A stretch of DNA of 64,000 bases from a virus. Both the position numbers and the translations under genes were made by a program. Within the stretch, counting starts at the first letter, position 1. Each line of letters begins with the position of its first letter. Of this stretch, positions 16,752 through 25,078 are shown in pieces. The notes under the pieces were generated by a model. It saw nothing but the letters and a program-made list of their open reading frames with translations. It had not been told where the DNA came from and made no database searches. Where the stretch lies: positions 64,001-128,000 of IMG/VR virus record IMGVR_UViG_3300040801_003999. One strand, written 5' to 3'.

Positions 16752-18233
16752 TTATTTAACTGTTAACTCATACACTCTGTTGCCTGCTCCATATAATTTA
16801 TACACATCAGATTCCTTTGCTTGTTCGCGCTCGGTTTTCTCATCAGTGGTTTGGAATTTCCATCTAGAATATCTATTAACCCCATCTGTGTAACAATAAT
16901 CTATTGTTGTATCTTTTATATACTTAAACCCATTTTTAGAGTAGACATTATCTTTATAGGATCCATGGTCTAGATCAATATAAGTGACGATTCGGTCATA
17001 TTCACTTTTTATTTCGTCGATAGCATTCTTAAGGATTTTCGAAAATCCTCCAACAACGACGGTGTCTAATTTATTCGCGAAGCGGGCGATTTCTATTGTT
17101 TGGCCATCATTGTAATGTATCGGGACTCTGAAAGAGGTACAGGCGACCAATTCATCATTGTGAAAAAGACCATATGCCAACCGTGCGCCGGCATCACCAC
17201 TTAAGTGATTTTCCTCGAAAAATTCCTTTCGTCGTTTTTTATCAACTGGGCGGATTTCGCACTTTCGGGCATATATTCTCTGTGAGATACCCAGCAAATG
17301 CTTAATCATAGATTTAACAATTTTTTCTTTATTATCCCAGTCATCTTCCCAGATATGAAAAAGGCGGACTCCATTTGCGCGACACTGGTCTGTTTTTCGT
17401 CGATGATATTCCTTATCTTTAAACTGTTCGGAGTGCCAGTAGAGACCGTTAAATTCGAAAGCCGTTTGGTGTTCTGGGAGATAGATGTCGAGTTCTTGGC
17501 CCTCAAGGATTGTGCGGTCATGGCGTATGATATTTTCCCCAAGACTCGAAACGAATTCCGCAAGTTCATTTTCGCCGCGCGATAGACCATGGCGCGCGCA
17601 ATTTACACAAGCGCCGTCGTATTGTATGAAATTACCAAGTGTTCTTTTGAATTTTTCATTGCATTTTAAACACAACACATCAAGGGGGGCAGACCTTTTC
17701 TCATAAGCCGAATAAGGCGTCTCGATTATCAACGATCGCTCTTTTTCATAAAAAGAAACATATTCTTTGTATTTGCTCTCGGATATTCTTCGAGCCTTCG
17801 AGGCTTTTCGTTGAGCTTTTAACTTTTCTTCTTCTGCCAGAGTATGCCATGGGTTATTCTCGCCGGATATCGCTTTCGCTTGGCGGGCGATTGATTCATC
17901 GTCGTCTTTCGTCAACCCCTTTTTCCAGCCCGGACCTTCGCCGCCGAAAGTTTTGTCGATATTTTCCTTACTCCAGCGCGACCTCGCCAAATTAGCATGA
18001 TCTACACAAAAATCATTGAAGCGTTGTTTGCTCTTGTTGTAGCTTGGCTCTTTATCACAGCCATCCGCTTCGCAAATTTTTTTCGACAATCCTTTAACGT
18101 GGACCCTTTCATATTGTGCGATGTGCAAATCATGCTTCAAACGCAAGTGCGTGGCCATTCCGTTTTTATTTTCAGATTCGTACTTTTTGCAGATTCGACA
18201 CTTATGATTTTTCCAATCCATTATTTCTCTCAT
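16752..18233 (-). CDS. Free-standing homing endonuclease-like protein (zinc fingers plus VSR/EDxHD-type nuclease)
   Basis: This is a 493-residue protein. N-terminal cysteine/histidine clusters (C12/C15 with H29/H34; C54/C59/C76/H79) and a second cysteine pair set (C188/C191, C209/C212) suggest DNA-binding zinc fingers. Residues 122-137 (SGENNPWHTLAEEE) resemble a NUMOD element. Residues 217-300 match the very-short-patch-repair fold used by EDxHD homing endonucleases: E221, GQELDIYLPEHQTAFEFNG, LYWHSE and GVRLFHIWEDDW. The start may be the ATG at 18221, as 18233 abuts a terminator T-run. It probably cuts phage DNA lacking the insertion. It is inserted between capsid and neck genes and flanked by terminators. 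Confidence 0.8.
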   Translation of the reverse strand: MREIMDWKNHKCRICKKYESENKNGMATHLRLKHDLHIAQYERVHVKGLSKKICEADGCDKEPSYNKSKQRFNDFCVDHANLARSRWSKENIDKTFGGEGPGWKKGLTKDDDESIARQAKAISGENNPWHTLAEEEKLKAQRKASKARRISESKYKEYVSFYEKERSLIIETPYSAYEKRSAPLDVLCLKCNEKFKRTLGNFIQYDGACVNCARHGLSRGENELAEFVSSLGENIIRHDRTILEGQELDIYLPEHQTAFEFNGLYWHSEQFKDKEYHRRKTDQCRANGVRLFHIWEDDWDNKEKIVKSMIKHLLGISQRIYARKCEIRPVDKKRRKEFFEENHLSGDAGARLAYGLFHNDELVACTSFRVPIHYNDGQTIEIARFANKLDTVVVGGFSKILKNAIDEIKSEYDRIVTYIDLDHGSYKDNVYSKNGFKYIKDTTIDYCYTDGVNRYSRWKFQTTDEKTEREQAKESDVYKLYGAGNRVYELTVK

Positions 18234-18271
18234 AAAAAAAGATCCCGATGCGATTATATCACACCGGGATC
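18234..18271 (-). terminator. Intrinsic terminator after the major capsid gene
   Basis: The minus strand has a 12-base-pair stem (GATCCCGGTGTG with CGCATCGGGATC, two G-U pairs), a seven-base loop and seven T residues, 27 bases after the capsid stop. The T-run directly abuts the first possible ATG of the endonuclease gene, so that gene would need read-through or its own promoter. Confidence 0.93.
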
Positions 18272-18297
18272 AACAAATCAAGCTGTTTTTATGACAA

Positions 18298-20022
18298 CTA
18301 TGCCGAGGTCGAACCGAGATCCATGACCCAGACAATACCATACATGTCAGGACGGACCATCTTCTTCCCGTATCGGGTCATCACACCCTTACGAGGTACG
18401 AAGTCTTCCGTACCGAAGATAGTCGGTGTCATCTGCATAGGCACGTAAGGTGCGTACACGTAGCCGCTCTCAAGGAAGCCCGAACCTTTTCTTCCTACGA
18501 GGATGAAGTGACGGAAGAAGTAAGGCAGGACGTAAACGTCGAACTTACTATTAATCTTACCGACATTTCGTGCGCCAGCATCGCCCTTGTCGTCGCCGAC
18601 AGTGACGTTACCAACGAATCCACGCGTCATTTCGAGGATCGATGCAACTTCCGGTCCGCAGACAAGGAAGTTAGCAGCGCCCTTTCGCAACTTACGGTGA
18701 ATAACGGCCGACACGTCGTTGATTCGCTCCATGAGCGTCTCGTACCATTCAGACACGTTACCCGTAAAGTCGGGCGGTGCAGTTGTTGCCGAAATGTCGC
18801 CACCCGTTTCCGGATTGACGAACTTGCCCGGCAATCGCGACCAGTAGCGGAGTGCAGCCGTAGCGCCTCGCACAAGGTCGGTGAGGATTTCCGCAGAAAT
18901 CTCCATCTCAATGTGCTCAGACAGAATAGCTGTCAATTCCACTTCAGCGTCAAGGTTGTGATAAGCGTTCAAGTCCTGACCAAGTTCAGGAGTCCACTTA
19001 GCCTTGAGCTTACGAGTCACGGCCGTCACAGCGACCGAGTCGACCTTGATGTCGATTTCCGGAATACCTTCATCGTTTTCCAGACCCCAGACATCCGCAC
19101 CAACAACAGAACCAAGGGCTCCACCGTTGTCAAAGTTATCTGCAATCGGAACTGTGAACGTCGAAATGTTGTCCAGAGCCGTTGCGACATCTGTCTTCGA
19201 GTGCGATCCTGAAACAACTTCAAGCACAACAAGGATCGTGTTCGAGGTACCCGCCGAACCACTGAACGACGTTGCTCGTCGAACAGGCCGGTAAGGACCA
19301 TACACACCGCCAACAGCACCAGAGACACTATCGGGCGTAATTGCAATCAAGTTATCTTCATGGAACTCGTTACCAGCAGATGTCAAGCTCGAAAGCGGAA
19401 TTGTTGCAACAGCAACAACCGATCCCGACAAATCAGGATCGTACTTCACGAGATCATTAACATCCCGGTTCGAACCCGTAGCGGCTTCGCCAACAGTACC
19501 CGAGGCAAGCAACGTGGTCGCCGCGCTCAGAGAGGCTGTGGGCATCGAGTAACCGTTGTTCAAAGCGTAAAGCGACTTCTCGCCATTAACGCCCGACAAC
19601 AGAACACCGCCCGTGATTTCTTGACCGACTCGCCCTTGACCGTAAATCGATTCACCGGCAACTTGGCCACCCAATCGAGTATTGGTGTAAGTAAAGTCCA
19701 TGAAGAAAATCAGGCCAGATGGAAGAGACATCGGCTGAACCGATACCAATTCGTTTGCCACAATGCTTCCGAAAACTCGTCGAACAATCGGGAAAGCAAC
19801 ACTAGCAAAACCTTCAACGTCACCACCAGCCATCGTCGAAGCTTCGCGGAGAAGCTCCTTGGCTTGGTTTTCCAAAAGAACAGCGACAGAAGACTTGTCT
19901 TGATTACCTTCCAGACCTTCAAGAAGGCCGGTAGCCTCCCATTTTCTAAGAAGCGCAGCACCTTCGCGACGTGCGTCACGCTGTACTGTGTTCTCATTTA
20001 GTCTTTGAATAATACTTCCCAT
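18298..20022 (-). CDS. Major capsid protein (gp23-like)
   Basis: This 574-residue protein matches the T4 gp23 plan. The N-terminal region has LLRKWEATGLLEGLEG and AVLLENQAKELLREAS, followed by FPIVRRVFGSIVANELVSVQ and PMSLPSGLIFFMDFTY, equivalent to the gp23 'MVRRAIPNLIAFDICGVQPM' segment. An L58-R59-E60/A61 site matches the L/I-x-E cleavage consensus of the gp21 protease and would remove a 60-residue leader, close to T4 (65). The middle has a long beta-rich insertion (about 120-320). Codon usage looks more biased than its neighbours, as expected for the most abundant virion protein. It sits between scaffold and a terminator. Confidence 0.93.
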   Translation of the reverse strand: MGSIIQRLNENTVQRDARREGAALLRKWEATGLLEGLEGNQDKSSVAVLLENQAKELLREASTMAGGDVEGFASVAFPIVRRVFGSIVANELVSVQPMSLPSGLIFFMDFTYTNTRLGGQVAGESIYGQGRVGQEITGGVLLSGVNGEKSLYALNNGYSMPTASLSAATTLLASGTVGEAATGSNRDVNDLVKYDPDLSGSVVAVATIPLSSLTSAGNEFHEDNLIAITPDSVSGAVGGVYGPYRPVRRATSFSGSAGTSNTILVVLEVVSGSHSKTDVATALDNISTFTVPIADNFDNGGALGSVVGADVWGLENDEGIPEIDIKVDSVAVTAVTRKLKAKWTPELGQDLNAYHNLDAEVELTAILSEHIEMEISAEILTDLVRGATAALRYWSRLPGKFVNPETGGDISATTAPPDFTGNVSEWYETLMERINDVSAVIHRKLRKGAANFLVCGPEVASILEMTRGFVGNVTVGDDKGDAGARNVGKINSKFDVYVLPYFFRHFILVGRKGSGFLESGYVYAPYVPMQMTPTIFGTEDFVPRKGVMTRYGKKMVRPDMYGIVWVMDLGSTSA

Positions 20023-20043
20023 TTTCTTTTATTCTCCTATAAA

Positions 20044-21228
20044 TTAGTCTTTAATAATTCCTGCATTTCTCATCATTCTTTCGTAGAACGGATTATCTTC
20101 AGGCGAGTCCTTGCTTTCGTTCAGACGCTCCATAGATGAACCACGAAGAACAACATTTTTGTTCACACGATCATTTGCCGAAGCAATATCTCTGAAAGTA
20201 GGATTACCGTGCGAATTCCCATTTGGAGAATACTGGTTGCCTTCCGAAATAATTGCTAGGCCTGATGTATAAACATGTTCAACCGCATCGGCGGTTGGTG
20301 CATTGGAAATGTGCTCGACCAGCTTGCGCTTCTGTCGCTCATTCAGTGAGTTATCTCCCAATACTTTATTTTCATATGTAAGCTTGATACGATCTTCGTT
20401 CATAGCTTCCATCATTGCAATAGACTCCTCGATTCTATTTCGAAGAATACGATTGATCTCCTGCTCTTTCTGATAATTCTCATTTAATTCTTCAACTTTC
20501 TGCTCATATTTCACAAGCAACTTTTGAAGTGATTCAATTCCTTCTTTCAATTTTTCTTGATCGCGGCGAGTATAGACTCGATTAGCGTCCGTCTTTTCCA
20601 TTCGACGATCTTCGCCGTCTTCTTCGGGATGATTCTCAATCGAATCCCACTTATCTGTCTCTTCTTCCCATTCTTCTTCAGGGCGAGGCGACCAGCCTGA
20701 TTTTGTCGGCTCGGCGTCGGAAACAAGAGCCTCCAACATCTCATCGTCAAGCTCGACTTCATCATCCATGCCTAAATCCATATCGCCCATGCCGCCCATC
20801 ATATCTTCTGCGCCGGCTTCGTGTGATTCCATATCTTCAGGACGAGAGATCAACTCATCAAAATCGATTTCGATTTCTTCATCTTCATCGGGGCAAGCAC
20901 ACAACTCTTCACCATCAGCAAATGAATAGGGAACTTGGTCATCGATATCAACAGTATCTTTGTCGTCTACAAATTCAATATCGTCTTCGAATTCAAGGTC
21001 ATCTCCAAAACCGCCAAGGTCATCCATGCCGGCCATTTCATCATCCATGCCCAAATCTAATTCATCTTCAGGGGCTTCTGACAAAAATTCTTTGTATAGA
21101 TCTTGGACAGCACCGGCATGCTCTTCAATGATTTTATTCTGTGCTTGTTGAAGCGCAGCTTCTTTTAATCTTTTAGCATCTAAAACAGCTTGCTCTAAAA
21201 GACTAGAGTTTGGCGACATATCAGACAT
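20044..21228 (-). CDS. Prohead core scaffold protein (gp22-like)
   Basis: This 394-residue protein is strongly acidic. Residues 50-190 are low-complexity Asp/Glu/Met/Gly (runs such as DLGMDDEMAGMDDLGGFGDD). Residues about 225-310 form a coiled coil (KLKEGIESLQKLLVKYEQ; NYQKEQEINRILRNRIEE). It ends NPFYERMMRNAGIIKD. Acidic scaffold with a helical rod directly before the capsid gene is the T4 gp22 arrangement. It would fill the prohead and then be degraded by the protease encoded three genes upstream. The acidic block is much larger than in T4 gp22 (269 residues). Confidence 0.82.
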   Translation of the reverse strand: MSDMSPNSSLLEQAVLDAKRLKEAALQQAQNKIIEEHAGAVQDLYKEFLSEAPEDELDLGMDDEMAGMDDLGGFGDDLEFEDDIEFVDDKDTVDIDDQVPYSFADGEELCACPDEDEEIEIDFDELISRPEDMESHEAGAEDMMGGMGDMDLGMDDEVELDDEMLEALVSDAEPTKSGWSPRPEEEWEEETDKWDSIENHPEEDGEDRRMEKTDANRVYTRRDQEKLKEGIESLQKLLVKYEQKVEELNENYQKEQEINRILRNRIEESIAMMEAMNEDRIKLTYENKVLGDNSLNERQKRKLVEHISNAPTADAVEHVYTSGLAIISEGNQYSPNGNSHGNPTFRDIASANDRVNKNVVLRGSSMERLNESKDSPEDNPFYERMMRNAGIIKD

Positions 21229-21298
21229 ATAAAAAACTCCACTTGAATGTAATACGTTTACAGGTTTAAATAGTTATAGTTTTTTGCAAGAAACAAAA

Positions 21299-21526
21299 TT
21301 ATTTTTCTTTTTGTCTGCGATAACGGGCTTGAGCACGCTTTCTTCGTTTGCGGTCAGAAGGTTTTTCATACCTTTTTTGTTCTAAATGCAGATCAAGAAT
21401 GCCTTCCTCTTCAACCATTTTAGATAACTTGGAAATTGCTCGTTCCAAATCTCCATTTACTTCATCCAAATAGACCTCTAGACAATCTGCGGCTTTTCTT
21501 CTTTTACGACTTCTTCTTCGACTCAT
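21299..21526 (-). CDS. rpsU: Ribosomal protein bS21 homologue
   Basis: This is a 75-residue, very basic protein. After a basic leader (MSRRRSRKRRKAAD), the core LEVYLDEVNGDLERAISKLS, MVEEEGILDLHLEQ, then KRYEKPSDRKRRKRAQARYR follows bacterial bS21: 'x-E-x-L-E-x-A-hydrophobic-x-x-(F/L)', a G-I-L turn, the YEKPS motif (residues 53-57) and a basic tail. bS21 sits on the 30S platform near the anti-Shine-Dalgarno sequence, and phage copies have been described in environmental phages. An AAGGTGA site precedes the start. It lies inside the head operon between a core-like protein and scaffold. The basic N-terminal extension is unusual for bS21. Confidence 0.78.
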   Translation of the reverse strand: MSRRRSRKRRKAADCLEVYLDEVNGDLERAISKLSKMVEEEGILDLHLEQKRYEKPSDRKRRKRAQARYRRQKEK

Positions 21527-21555
21527 TTTGTCACCTTTAGTGTTTATTATTTTGC

Positions 21556-22218
21556 TTAATTTTTCTTTGAAATATTTTCAGCATGAGCAATCCACGAAGT
21601 CTCTGTACGATTACTCAAAAATTTTCTAATATCTACGCCGGGATCATCTGGAGAGACATCGCCCAAAACATCGATTGTGGCATTTTCACCAGATCCTCGA
21701 AGGCGTTGGCCGTGAGGCTTATGACTGTATTGATTGTTGATTGCCGGCGTTCCCGCATCTCGAAGAGGAGCTGTGCCTTCAAACATAGGATTGTTTTTCA
21801 ATCGAGCTAACGCTCCCTCTTGTTGAAATGTTTTAGGGTTGCCTTCCTCGGGAATAAATTGATTCTGTGTGTGGTCTAATCTAAAGTTTTTTTTAAACTC
21901 TTCTTTTTCCCTTTCCAGTTCAGACAGTACGTTGTTTTGAGGCGAGGAGGGAAATTGTTTTTGCTGTTGATGCTGTACTTGTTGCGAAGTGCGTGAGCCG
22001 ACGCCCATATTCGAACTATAATCGCGTCGCTCCATGATCGGTGCGGCCTGCATGCCTTGAGCGACTTCAGCCACAATGCTCTTTAAAACGCCGCCCTCCA
22101 AAACCATGTCTTTTACTGTATCTTCAATAAGACCTTCTCGAATAAACTTAACAAAAGACTCTCTCATAAGTTCTTCGACAATTGGTCTCAGCTTTTCCTT
22201 TAATTCACTTTTTTTCAT
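21556..22218 (-). CDS. Conserved head-operon protein, probable prohead core component
   Basis: This is a 220-residue protein. The N-terminus is helical (LRPIVEELMRESFVKFIREG, then LKSIVAEVAQGM), resembling a recurring opening in proteins next to protease and scaffold genes of environmental T4-like phages. The rest is glutamine- and asparagine-rich and probably disordered, ending in a short conserved patch, PDDPGVDIRKFLSNRTETSW. It lies one base before... the protease stop (protease ends 22220), so the two are co-translated. Function is unknown; inner head or core protein is inference. Confidence 0.5.
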   Translation of the reverse strand: MKKSELKEKLRPIVEELMRESFVKFIREGLIEDTVKDMVLEGGVLKSIVAEVAQGMQAAPIMERRDYSSNMGVGSRTSQQVQHQQQKQFPSSPQNNVLSELEREKEEFKKNFRLDHTQNQFIPEEGNPKTFQQEGALARLKNNPMFEGTAPLRDAGTPAINNQYSHKPHGQRLRGSGENATIDVLGDVSPDDPGVDIRKFLSNRTETSWIAHAENISKKN

Positions 22219-22219
22219 T

Positions 22220-22828
22220 TTATTTCCTACGGCTTGAAATAATGTCGTTCAATGCCCGATTGATTCTGTATGATTTATCGAATAGGTTACTTCCTCTCTC
22301 AACACCCTCTCGAAGCATAAATGCTCCTTCTGTAGATGGTTCAGATACAAAGTCAAAACAAATTAGCTGAAAGTCGTCTTCGACAATGATATCGCTACCG
22401 CGCTGCTGCGTTGAGCCCAACCCTCTCGAAGAAATGCCTAAAACCACACCTTCATTGATAAGCTCTTTTAGTTCTTTGCCAGAAGAAGTGTTTAAAATCT
22501 TAACTTTGCCCATCACATCCTTACCTTCCCACCAAATTTCGGTGACAAGATGCGATGCATTTTTGAGGTTAACCACGCTTGATTCAGGGTGGTCCAATTC
22601 TCCGAGGGCTCGCTTTTCCTTGACGAGCTTTTTATAGTTTTCGACTTCTCGCCTGAGAACCGAATAAGGATAAATACGACCATTACCATTCCTTGCATCG
22701 GCACGTTGAAGAACGCCAGCAAGAATAAACTCGCCCTGATCGATCATTCTTTGATCTTCTTCAGTTAAAAGATCAGGTCTTGATTGAAAAGGCAGAAACC
22801 CTCTAATTCCTTCTACTAATTTTGACAT
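22220..22828 (-). CDS. Prohead core protease (gp21-like, peptidase family S77)
   Basis: A 202-residue serine protease if started at the ATG at 22828, which has an AAGGG site; an upstream ATG at 22849 is less likely. Residues 33-56 (GEFILAGVLQRADARNGNGRIYP) give the prohead protease opening. H80 in LGELDHPES and S134 in LGISSRGLG match the catalytic His and Ser of T4 gp21. It would cleave scaffold, core proteins and the capsid leader at L/I-x-E sites. It sits with its likely substrates in the same operon. Confidence 0.92.
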   Translation of the reverse strand: MSKLVEGIRGFLPFQSRPDLLTEEDQRMIDQGEFILAGVLQRADARNGNGRIYPYSVLRREVENYKKLVKEKRALGELDHPESSVVNLKNASHLVTEIWWEGKDVMGKVKILNTSSGKELKELINEGVVLGISSRGLGSTQQRGSDIIVEDDFQLICFDFVSEPSTEGAFMLREGVERGSNLFDKSYRINRALNDIISSRRK

Positions 22829-22876
22829 AGCTAAGAACCCTTGCAGCATCTACGAACAGGTTGAAGCATCCACTTC

Positions 22877-23173
22877 TTATTTGTCTCTATGAACTGATTC
22901 ATATCTTATTCCCTCGTCTCCAAAAATAGTGCATAATGCATACGATGTTCCGGAACTTAGCCATCCCGAAAAAATTGCATCAATTATATTAAACTCATAA
23001 CTAAATAGTGATGAAAAGCTGCCAAGTAGAAAAACTATTAATCCTACCCAAAATCCAACACACATCGGACAGTGAAAAAAGTGATGTTTTGGTCGGATTG
23101 ACTCAAAAATCCGACCATAAACCAATATCTGTGTGAGACCCCAACATATTAAGATAAATAAAACTATTTTCAT
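22877..23173 (-). CDS. Small membrane protein, DUF1360-like
   Basis: This protein of 98 residues starts at the ATG at 23173, immediately after the preceding stop (TAAAATG). It has two or three hydrophobic segments: the N-terminus (KIVLFILICWGLTQILVYG), a central HCPMCVGFWVGLIVFLLGSF and a weaker C-terminal segment. The 'C-P-M-C-V-G-F-W-x-G' motif next to a membrane helix is typical of DUF1360 family proteins, found in many phages and bacilli. Function is unknown. It is out of place among head genes. Confidence 0.7.
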   Translation of the reverse strand: MKIVLFILICWGLTQILVYGRIFESIRPKHHFFHCPMCVGFWVGLIVFLLGSFSSLFSYEFNIIDAIFSGWLSSGTSYALCTIFGDEGIRYESVHRDK

Positions 23174-23174
23174 T

Positions 23175-24476
23175 TTAAGAAATTTCCACTGCAATCAGAT
23201 TTAAAGAAGTTACAGTGAGATTTGTCGTATCTGATGTATTTCTTGCATACAATTCAATATAATCATTTTCTGATAAATCAACGAGAGCATCGACGCCAAC
23301 AGAGATGTTGTTTCCAGCACCTTCACCTACAATCGAAGCAATTGTGGGCGAAATGACTGTTCCATTTTTTGCCAAAGCGAACTCAAGATCGTCGCCATTA
23401 CCGCCAAAAGCAGACAGGTGCACCCCAACCTGAAAAAATCTTCTCTGTTTTGAAATATAAGTCGCTCGATTATTCGTGTTTGTAAATTTTTCAGATTGTT
23501 CTGAAGTGGTTGTTCCTGCCACTTTAACCCACGTATTAGTCACAGCAATAACAGTCTCGGTGGCGTTGTTTAGCATATAATACCAAGATCTTGGTGATGT
23601 ATCTCGAACGCCAATATTGTTTTGATACAAACTTCTTTCGGAACCGGGAGCTGCGCCCGAAACAAAAGACCCTCCGGAAGAAGTGAAAAAGCACCCAATA
23701 AATTGAACACGTTCATCATCAATAGTCATTGAGTCATCAAAATTATAAATAACTGACCCTGTTGTTGCAGTAAATGAACTAAATACCGAACGAACGCGGT
23801 TCCTTATTGTTGTATTGAGATCATAATCGAAAACAAGCGAACCCGAAGACGCAGAGGTGACAATGCAAGTGTCATACACGTGCGCATCAAAATCTCCTGT
23901 GTATTCCATTCCAGACTGAACATTAATGAAGGCATTGCTCATATACAAAACATTATTGTAATTCGCCACTGTGCCAAGATTTGACATAAACCATGTGACG
24001 TCATTGAATGTCAAGGAGCGGCGTGGTGAAGAGGAATCCGCCCCATCCATCTTCAAAATTTGTCCTGCCGGATTTGAATTATAAAGCTCCATGCCAATGA
24101 TTGACAATTCTTCCGATCCAGAAATAAGAGGTCCAGCATAACTGTTCCTTAAACCTGATATATTAGCAGAAACTCCAAAGATAACATTGTTTAAGCTTGT
24201 TTCAAGATAATTGTTGCCAATATCAACAATGTCAGTAAATTCATAAATTTTATCTGACTGGAGCTTAATACGATTATTAACAGGATCTGGGAGGTTTTCA
24301 GGCGAATTTACATAAATGATGTCGACAGACGAGCCAGAAATGTTGAATGTAATATCTGTTAAGTCCTGCAAGCGATTGTATGCCGCAATTCTCCAGCGCT
24401 CTTCAGGCTTTGACTGTCGTAAAGAGTTTAATTCTTCTAATTTTTGATTTAATGAAGAGCTGTCTAGGATAGCCAT
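23175..24476 (-). CDS. Beta-helix virion protein with C1q/TNF-like C-terminal domain
   Basis: This is a 433-residue protein. Residues 60-310 show short repeating beta turns (KIYEFTDIVDIGNNYLETSL, GVSANISGLRN, LSIIGMELYNS) typical of a right-handed parallel beta helix. The C-terminal 130 residues (SKQRRFFQVGVHLSAFGGN, ISVGVDALVDLSENDYIELY, LTVTSLNLIAVEIS) look like a C1q/TNF-like jelly roll. Such trimers occur on virion surfaces. Location between portal/core genes and protease suggests a head-associated fibre or decoration protein, though a displaced tail fibre is possible. It overlaps its upstream neighbour by one base. Confidence 0.55.
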   Translation of the reverse strand: MAILDSSSLNQKLEELNSLRQSKPEERWRIAAYNRLQDLTDITFNISGSSVDIIYVNSPENLPDPVNNRIKLQSDKIYEFTDIVDIGNNYLETSLNNVIFGVSANISGLRNSYAGPLISGSEELSIIGMELYNSNPAGQILKMDGADSSSPRRSLTFNDVTWFMSNLGTVANYNNVLYMSNAFINVQSGMEYTGDFDAHVYDTCIVTSASSGSLVFDYDLNTTIRNRVRSVFSSFTATTGSVIYNFDDSMTIDDERVQFIGCFFTSSGGSFVSGAAPGSERSLYQNNIGVRDTSPRSWYYMLNNATETVIAVTNTWVKVAGTTTSEQSEKFTNTNNRATYISKQRRFFQVGVHLSAFGGNGDDLEFALAKNGTVISPTIASIVGEGAGNNISVGVDALVDLSENDYIELYARNTSDTTNLTVTSLNLIAVEIS

Positions 24477-25078
24477 TATTCATCGCCTCGGTCAACACTT
24501 TCATAAACACGATAGTTTGCTCCAGTTGGAAAATAACCGGTGTCTATAGAGCCTTTCTTAACAGCTTGCTCGACATCGCCTAAATCTGTTGACATTTCAT
24601 CATCAGGCTCAAAGTAATAATCCATCATTTGTTCTTCGTGAGCTTTTCGGAACATGTAGTACGGCTTTTCTTTTTCGATAAATTTGCTGATGACAAACAA
24701 GACCGCATGAAGAGGATTTAAACCATCTTCTTTAGGTTGCATAAATTTTGCTTCCATTGATGTGTAATATGCACCACCTTCAACTGAATCGAATTCAATA
24801 ATACCCTTTTTTGTAAGAAAATTAAATAATCTTTTTTGCGCTTCGTATGTTAAATCCGCATCGATGACTGCAAACTCTCCATCAGGATCTGACTTTGCAA
24901 ACGTAACAATCTTTGCTTCGGATGGCTTAACAACAATATCCATATCCCCATGGTCTAAAATTTGATAATCGCCCGAAAGCGTTCGACGAATAGACAAAGA
25001 GGTACTGATTTGTTTTAAAATCGGAGAGGGGGCATCTTTAAGATTCTCATCTTTCTTTATGTCAATCTTAATCTCCAT
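24476..25078 (-). CDS. Conserved hypothetical head-operon protein
   Basis: This is a 200-residue protein. It contains LSIRRTLSGDYQILDHGDMD, IVVKPSEAKIVTFAKSD, then LTYEAQKRLFNFLTKKGIIE, and ends with TDLGDVEQAVKKGSIDTGYF. I recall closely similar small proteins beside portal genes in environmental T4-like phages, but no function is known. Mixed alpha/beta, with no membrane segment or cysteine motif. It overlaps both neighbours (11 bases with the upstream gene and one with the downstream), so it is translated as part of the head operon. Confidence 0.5.
   Translation of the reverse strand: MEIKIDIKKDENLKDAPSPILKQISTSLSIRRTLSGDYQILDHGDMDIVVKPSEAKIVTFAKSDPDGEFAVIDADLTYEAQKRLFNFLTKKGIIEFDSVEGGAYYTSMEAKFMQPKEDGLNPLHAVLFVISKFIEKEKPYYMFRKAHEEQMMDYYFEPDDEMSTDLGDVEQAVKKGSIDTGYFPTGANYRVYESVDRGDE

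Noticed and set aside
18508-20001. Long plus-strand frames opposite the major capsid gene
   Set aside because: These are shadows created by the strong codon bias of the capsid gene; the minus-strand product matches gp23 throughout.
20703-21151. Plus-strand frames opposite the scaffold's acidic region (His/Arg/Ser-rich products)
   Set aside because: The repetitive products are the complement of Asp/Glu/Met codons; there is no ribosome binding site or partner gene.
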